Below are positions 49,201-55,200 of a DNA stretch of 64,000 nt, piece by piece. How positions within the stretch are numbered: position 1 is the first letter of the stretch; every line of letters starts with the position of its first letter. The notes below the pieces were generated by a model. That model was not told the DNA's origin and searched no databases. It worked only from the letters and a program-made list of their open reading frames with translations. Source of the DNA: Rhyzopertha dominica. Its lineage: Eukaryota > Arthropoda > Insecta > Coleoptera > Bostrichidae. Location: NCBI GenBank assembly GCA_025024175.1, contig QCXZ01000003.1, positions 22,278,392 through 22,342,391 on the forward strand, in the 5' to 3' direction. A program made the translations under genes and the position numbers.

Positions 49201-52200
49201 CAAATTGAATCAATACTTCCACATCCAATTGTCAAAATGACATTTACGTTTTTATTTCTTGTACTATACGATTAGTAATCACGTTTTGAGCAATTTTTCT
49301 CTCTACACATTTTTTCTAAGACAAACAGTCCTCGTGATATTAGCAAATATATTAAATGTTAAAATCGGTTTTTCCAAATAACTCGAAAATTATTAACTTA
49401 ACAAAAAAAATTACAAGAGTGCTTTCTGATCAGAAATTTGATTTTCTATATAATACCAAAATTTAAAAAAAATCTTACGAGCAGGGTCCAAGATAGGTTT
49501 TTTGGAAATATTTCGAAAATGTCAACATTTTGGATAAATTTTCTGACACTTTTTGTGAGAAATTTTATTTCCTATCTGATGGTATTTTCATTTTTTTGAA
49601 TATATTAAATATATTCGGAGATATTTAGGAAAAACCGTTTTCTTTAAGTGACGCTTTTTTGCTAATATCTTCTAAACAGTTTGCTGTACCGAAAATTTAT
49701 AAGAACTAATAATACTCGCCGTTATACTACTAATGACATACTAAAACGAAAAAAATATAAAAAAATAAAAATTTGCAAAAAGGGTAGTTACCCCCCCAAT
49801 TTCGCCCCTTTCGCGATACCCTACTTACCCCACAAACAATAGGTCGCTTTGGGTAGTTGAGATTTATACGTTTGCCAAATTTCATGTTCATATATTATGT
49901 CTTTCGAAAGTTATCGTGTCCACAAACAATACCACAGACACACAGACAAGAAATTTTTTTTGCTCAAATTTTGTTTTTTTGCGTTTTCGACCATTTTAAA
50001 GCGAATGAGCAAATAAAAATTTTTGGAAATTTTTTTCGCGATACAATACTTCCCATCCGTTGGATGTGGAAGTAAAAGGTAACATAGTTTTAAATCAATT
50101 TCAAATTAAATAACTGCGTTACGTTAAAAAGAAAAGGTAATCATACTCACAGCACCCCGTAAAATAAACATTATTATCATTACAAACCTTTTAGTTCCAT
50201 CCAACACAAATATTTCTGGTTTCTGGGTGTGGCCTTGCCTGACGTTTCGCAAATTAAAGATACCCATTTGGTTATTTTCAAAATCGAGAACACAAACTAA
50301 CACAATTTACCAGAAACTAAATGAAAACGATGAGCACTTGTACTCAATTTAACGAGGAAGCACGTCTCTACTTGTAGTTGGTACTGCGATAACTATGGTA
50401 TTGCAGCTGCAGCCGTAGTATCAGTCTTATCAGTCACGAGGTTTACTGACGCCAATAACAACGAAGAACGAAGCCCACTGACAAAAGGGAACGACTATTT
50501 TTGTTTATCTAGGGTCGCGCCGATCATCAGTATCACCTGATAAACTGAAAATATCAGAGATCATCTCACTCTGATTCTGTCATTTACATAGTTTTCCAAA
50601 TTGTCTTTCACTTTGTTTAAAAGATCGAAAATACGCTCAATACAAACTTGTCATAATCATAAAAATTAAATTGAATCTCGGATAAAAGACAAAAACAACA
50701 ATAAAACCGTGAAGCGCCTGACACAGTAAGTACAGACTGCTTGGCGGTTTTGAAGCCCAAACCTTTTACACGGGCATTTTCATGCAGTGTTGCGCCCTAC
50801 ACTATATAGCAGCCTGCGTGGCCTAAAGGTTTTTATGAAACTTCTAGAACTGATGCCGATACATTATACAGGGCGTTACAAATTAGTAGACCATCCCGTC
50901 AATAGCCTATCCAGAATGCTGTCAAAAATGGCGGCTGGATGACAAACATAACCTAAATTACGTCAGTCGCGAACGAACTGTTAAAAAGAATGGCTCTCGG
51001 GTGAGAACTGCGCGAACTGGTTCGTGGCATTGAAAGTTCGTCGCTCGCGAACGAACAGCTGTTGCTTCAGTTCTCGAACGAACTATTGAAACGAATAACG
51101 GCTCGCTTGCGTGNGCTGGTTCGCGCGAACTGGCTCTCCAAAACGAACTGTTTTTCCCATCTTATTNGGGCATTTAAAGAAGGCGGCTGGATGACAAAAA
51201 CGTGTTCTTTACTTCCACATCCAACGGATGGAAAATATTGTATCGCGAAAAAAAAATTTCAAAATTTTTTATTTGCTCATTCGCTTTAAAATGGTCGCAA
51301 ATGGAGCAAAAAGAATTCTTGTCTATGTGTCTGTGGTTTTGTTTGTGGACACGATAACTTTCGAAAGACTTAATATATGAACTTGAAACTTGGCAAACGT
51401 ATAAATCGCAACTACCCAAAGCGACCTACTGTTTCTAGGGTTAGTAGGGTATCGGGAAGTGGGCGAAATTGGAGGGTAACTACCCTTTTTGCAATTTTTT
51501 ATTTTTTTCGTCTTGGTAAGTGATTAGTAGTATAACTGCGAGTAATTATTCGTTCTTATAAATTTTCAATGCAGCAAATTGTTTAGAAGATATTAGCAAA
51601 ATAGCGTCACTTAAAGAAAACTGTTTTTCCTAAATATCTCCGAATATATTTAATATGTTCAAAAAATGAAAATACCATCAAATAGGAAATAAAATTTCTC
51701 ACAAAAAGTGCCTTAGAATATTTATCCAAAATTTTGACATTTTCGAATTATTTCCAAAAAAGATATTTCTACCCTGTACTCTTGTAATTTTTTTATTTAA
51801 GTTAATACTTTTCGACTTATTTGGAAAAACCGATTTTAAAAATTTATGTATTTTTGCTAATATCACGAGAACCGTTTGTAGAGAGTAAAAATGCTCAAAA
51901 CCTGAGTACTAATCGTATAGTATAAGAAATAAAATCGTAAATGTCATTTTGGCAATTGGATGTGGAAGTATTGATTCAATTTGCAGCGGTTTTTTGTAGG
52001 TTTAGGCTCCTACTATGTTAAATTTAAAAAACTGTGTGTTCGTATAACGTTTTGATCTTTTATTAAGAACTTTTTTCGAATACAGTTATTATATCATAAT
52101 TTATATTATAACTTACAGAACTGACATTAAATTAATGTGATATTTAGAATTTTGATGTTAATATACAATGTGCCTTGAAGATTGTTCCAATGCTATAATT

Positions 52201-55200
52201 ATTTAAATAGCAAGTGTCAAAGTATCAGTGTTTGTGATCGTGATTATAATTTTGGTTTGAAGGCTTCCGTGGTTGTTGTCGATGACATGTTGTTTTCCGG
52301 GCTGGTTCCCACGTTAGTTATTAGACCTTGACGTTTCGACACTCATGTTGGTGTCTTCCCCAGAAGTAGCTCTGAAACTGAGCTACTTCTGAGGAAGACA
52401 CCGACATGAGTGTTGAAACGTCAAGGTCTAATAACCAACGTGGGAACCAGTCCGAAAAACAACATGTCAACGTGATTATAATGTATGTTTGTATGTGTTT
52501 GTGTGCTTAAATGATAATGTTGTAGGTGTTACTCAGTCCTTATATGTCTGTCCCGCCGTTTACACATGTACTTATATTTTTTTGTATATGTATCATTTCC
52601 AAAAATTGTCTTTTATATTTATGTGGTTCCGTAGCAATAATTTTGGGTTTATCGAAATCGAAAGTGTGATTAGTTTAGTTTAGGTCGGGCGAATGTGGCG
52701 ACGGTGCACATGAGCATCTGCTCCCCTGCCAATACAACGATTAGGAATTTGGTTTAAATCGTTTCTTACTCTTAGATTTCTACCGTAATGGGGCGGAGCG
52801 CCATCTAAGTGAAACCATATATTTTGCCGATGAGCTAAGAGCAAATGACAGAGTAGGTTCGGAAATATGTTGTGGTAGAAATACTGATACTAATATATAC
52901 GAATAGTTATCGATTATCTCCGCCCACACATTCACCTTCATAAAGCTAATTTGGTGGTTAGTTTCAAAGACCGCTTTTGAATTTTATCCACCCAGATGAA
53001 TGTTGTGAACACTTGGTAAACCATTTCTAGTAAAAGTTACTTCGTCAGAAAGCAAAATTGATTTCAGAATGCGATTGTTCCCATTATTATTTTCCTGACA
53101 AAACCAAGTGCAAAACTCCACTTCGCTTGGAAGTCGTTGTTCTTCCTGATATGGAAGAAGTTTACACTTACGTCTACGAATACTGTTCCCTTCTTGACTG
53201 AATTTGCCGATTTCCCGTGACCGGCGATCTAAACTCAATTTTTTTTTGATGGTATCTGTTGGTATATGTTTCAGCATAACGCCCGGCACACAAACTGGTA
53301 TCTGAATTACAATGTCCTAATACTGATAATGCATTAAAGCATTTGTTTGCCAATAACAATTATTTTAACCAAATAACTTATTCCAAAAATATACCGACTT
53401 GTAAAGTTTAAAAGAATGCAGCTAAGTACTTAAACAACATAAGCAAATTACGCAACCTTTTTTTTAGCAATATGTAATGGAAACATAGAGGAGCAAACAA
53501 ATGTAATCATACTTTGGCAATGTGTGTCCAAGTTAACTGCCGCCTAATGCCTAATCCCACAATGGCACAATATTTTGCTTGTATTTGAATTATCCAAGAT
53601 TTTAAAACACTTCTAAAAATATATAAAAGGCACCGATGCGCGATGTTTACATCCTATACCGGTTTATTGCTTAAGAACAAGATTAACAGGATACAAGGTG
53701 GGATATGTATGAAGCGGGGTCACTCCTCGTGTACGTTTCAATAATACGGGTCGTATTATATACCCGTATGCGTTACATAAGTCTTAAAAAAACTTTAAAA
53801 ATAGGTAGATACTTTTACATGCGCAATGCAGAAAACGGCTGTTATTCAAGAACTGTGTGTTCTTAACTTTGTCAAAAAGAACCAAATAATATCATTGAAA
53901 TCAAACACTACAATTACCGAATAAGTAAAGGTAACCTGCGTTAAAATTTCAACCGGTAGTTTAAAAACCAAACGTCGCTAATTATTTCACGTTGTTTAAG
54001 CACTACAAAAAGCAACTCTAAACTAAAGTAGAGGGTTGTATGTACGAAATGAAGCGTTTCCTAATATAAGTACGTTTACTAACCAAGTGCCGTTTAACCA
54101 AAAATTAAATAGGTACTATTTACTAGTCCGTTGTTAAATATGCTAAAATAATTAAGAAACTATGTTCAGTTTTTTGTATTGCAGCAGATCCAATATAAAA
54201 TAAACGAATATAAATTGATGGCAATTAATAAATATACCCCGCGTAAGGATGTTCCAGATTACTCAAGTTACATAATAGAAAAATTACATAAACTTGTAAG
54301 TACATATTACGTTTAATGCAAGATCTTTATTTAATTTGTTCAGCTTAATACCTATTTCATCGAGGTGTTATCTAGTAACCCAAAATTTATGCATCAACTA
54401 TACAGATCTGGCAGTATTTACATATTTATAATACTACCGGTTTCGGGGTGTTGTGATATTTTAACAGTACCGACAAAACCGTCGAGAAGAGAACATCATT
54501 TCAGGGTTTCTGAATTTAAAACACCACATCAAAACCAACAAGCTCAGCGCATTCTAAAAAGAGCCACTTCAGCAATACAGATGGAAAGGATCCACGACAT
54601 CAGGACGAAGTTAAACAACATCGAAAAGGACCTGTATGACGTGCACATATTGCTAAGCAATACAATAGACGAGGACACCTGGAACGTCGTCGATAGGCTA
54701 ACTTTGGATCAGGCCACCAACGCAGCTGATGAAGCAAAAGATGTACGCAGTCCAACATCCACCGAAACAAGTTCTGGAGAAAAGCGGAGTAGTCATCGAC
54801 ACCTTTGGATGACATCACCACAGATGTACTCGTTAAGGGATTCAGCGCCCTGGAAACCACCTGCCGCCGCCTACCACCAGACAGCCGAAGAAGTGATGAT
54901 TGGAGCAGCCTAAATACTTCGGAAATCCAAACCCCCGAAGTCTAACTTGAACGGTAAAGAAAGGATCGTCATAATGTAGCTAAAGAAGAACCCGGCCCTG
55001 CGAGGAAGATACTCGAGGACCCAGCCTACAAGAAGATAATGAAGAACCCAGCATGACGCATTGAATGGACCATTAATTCAGCCATACGGAAATCGAAGGT
55101 ACCAGAAGAGCTACATCGCAGCATGATCAAAACAGATACAAGGACGCCACAACTACATTGCCTACCTAAGATTCACAAACCAGAGATACCACTGAGACCG

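Noticed and set aside
50188..50267. Possible alternative first exon of wallenda on the - strand (ATG at 50267, 26 codons, donor AG|GTTTGT in frame with exon 2).
   Set aside because: The stretch reads GAAAATAACCAAATGGGT...TTTGCGAAACGTCAGG, which has the look of a Penelope-like 3' tail like the others in this window. The frame match has a one-in-three chance of being accidental. Transcripts joining 50188 to 36715 would revive it.
54600..54860. 86-codon frame opposite the Penelope-like N-terminal region.
   Set aside because: Shadow of the + strand frame, which matches the element's N terminus.
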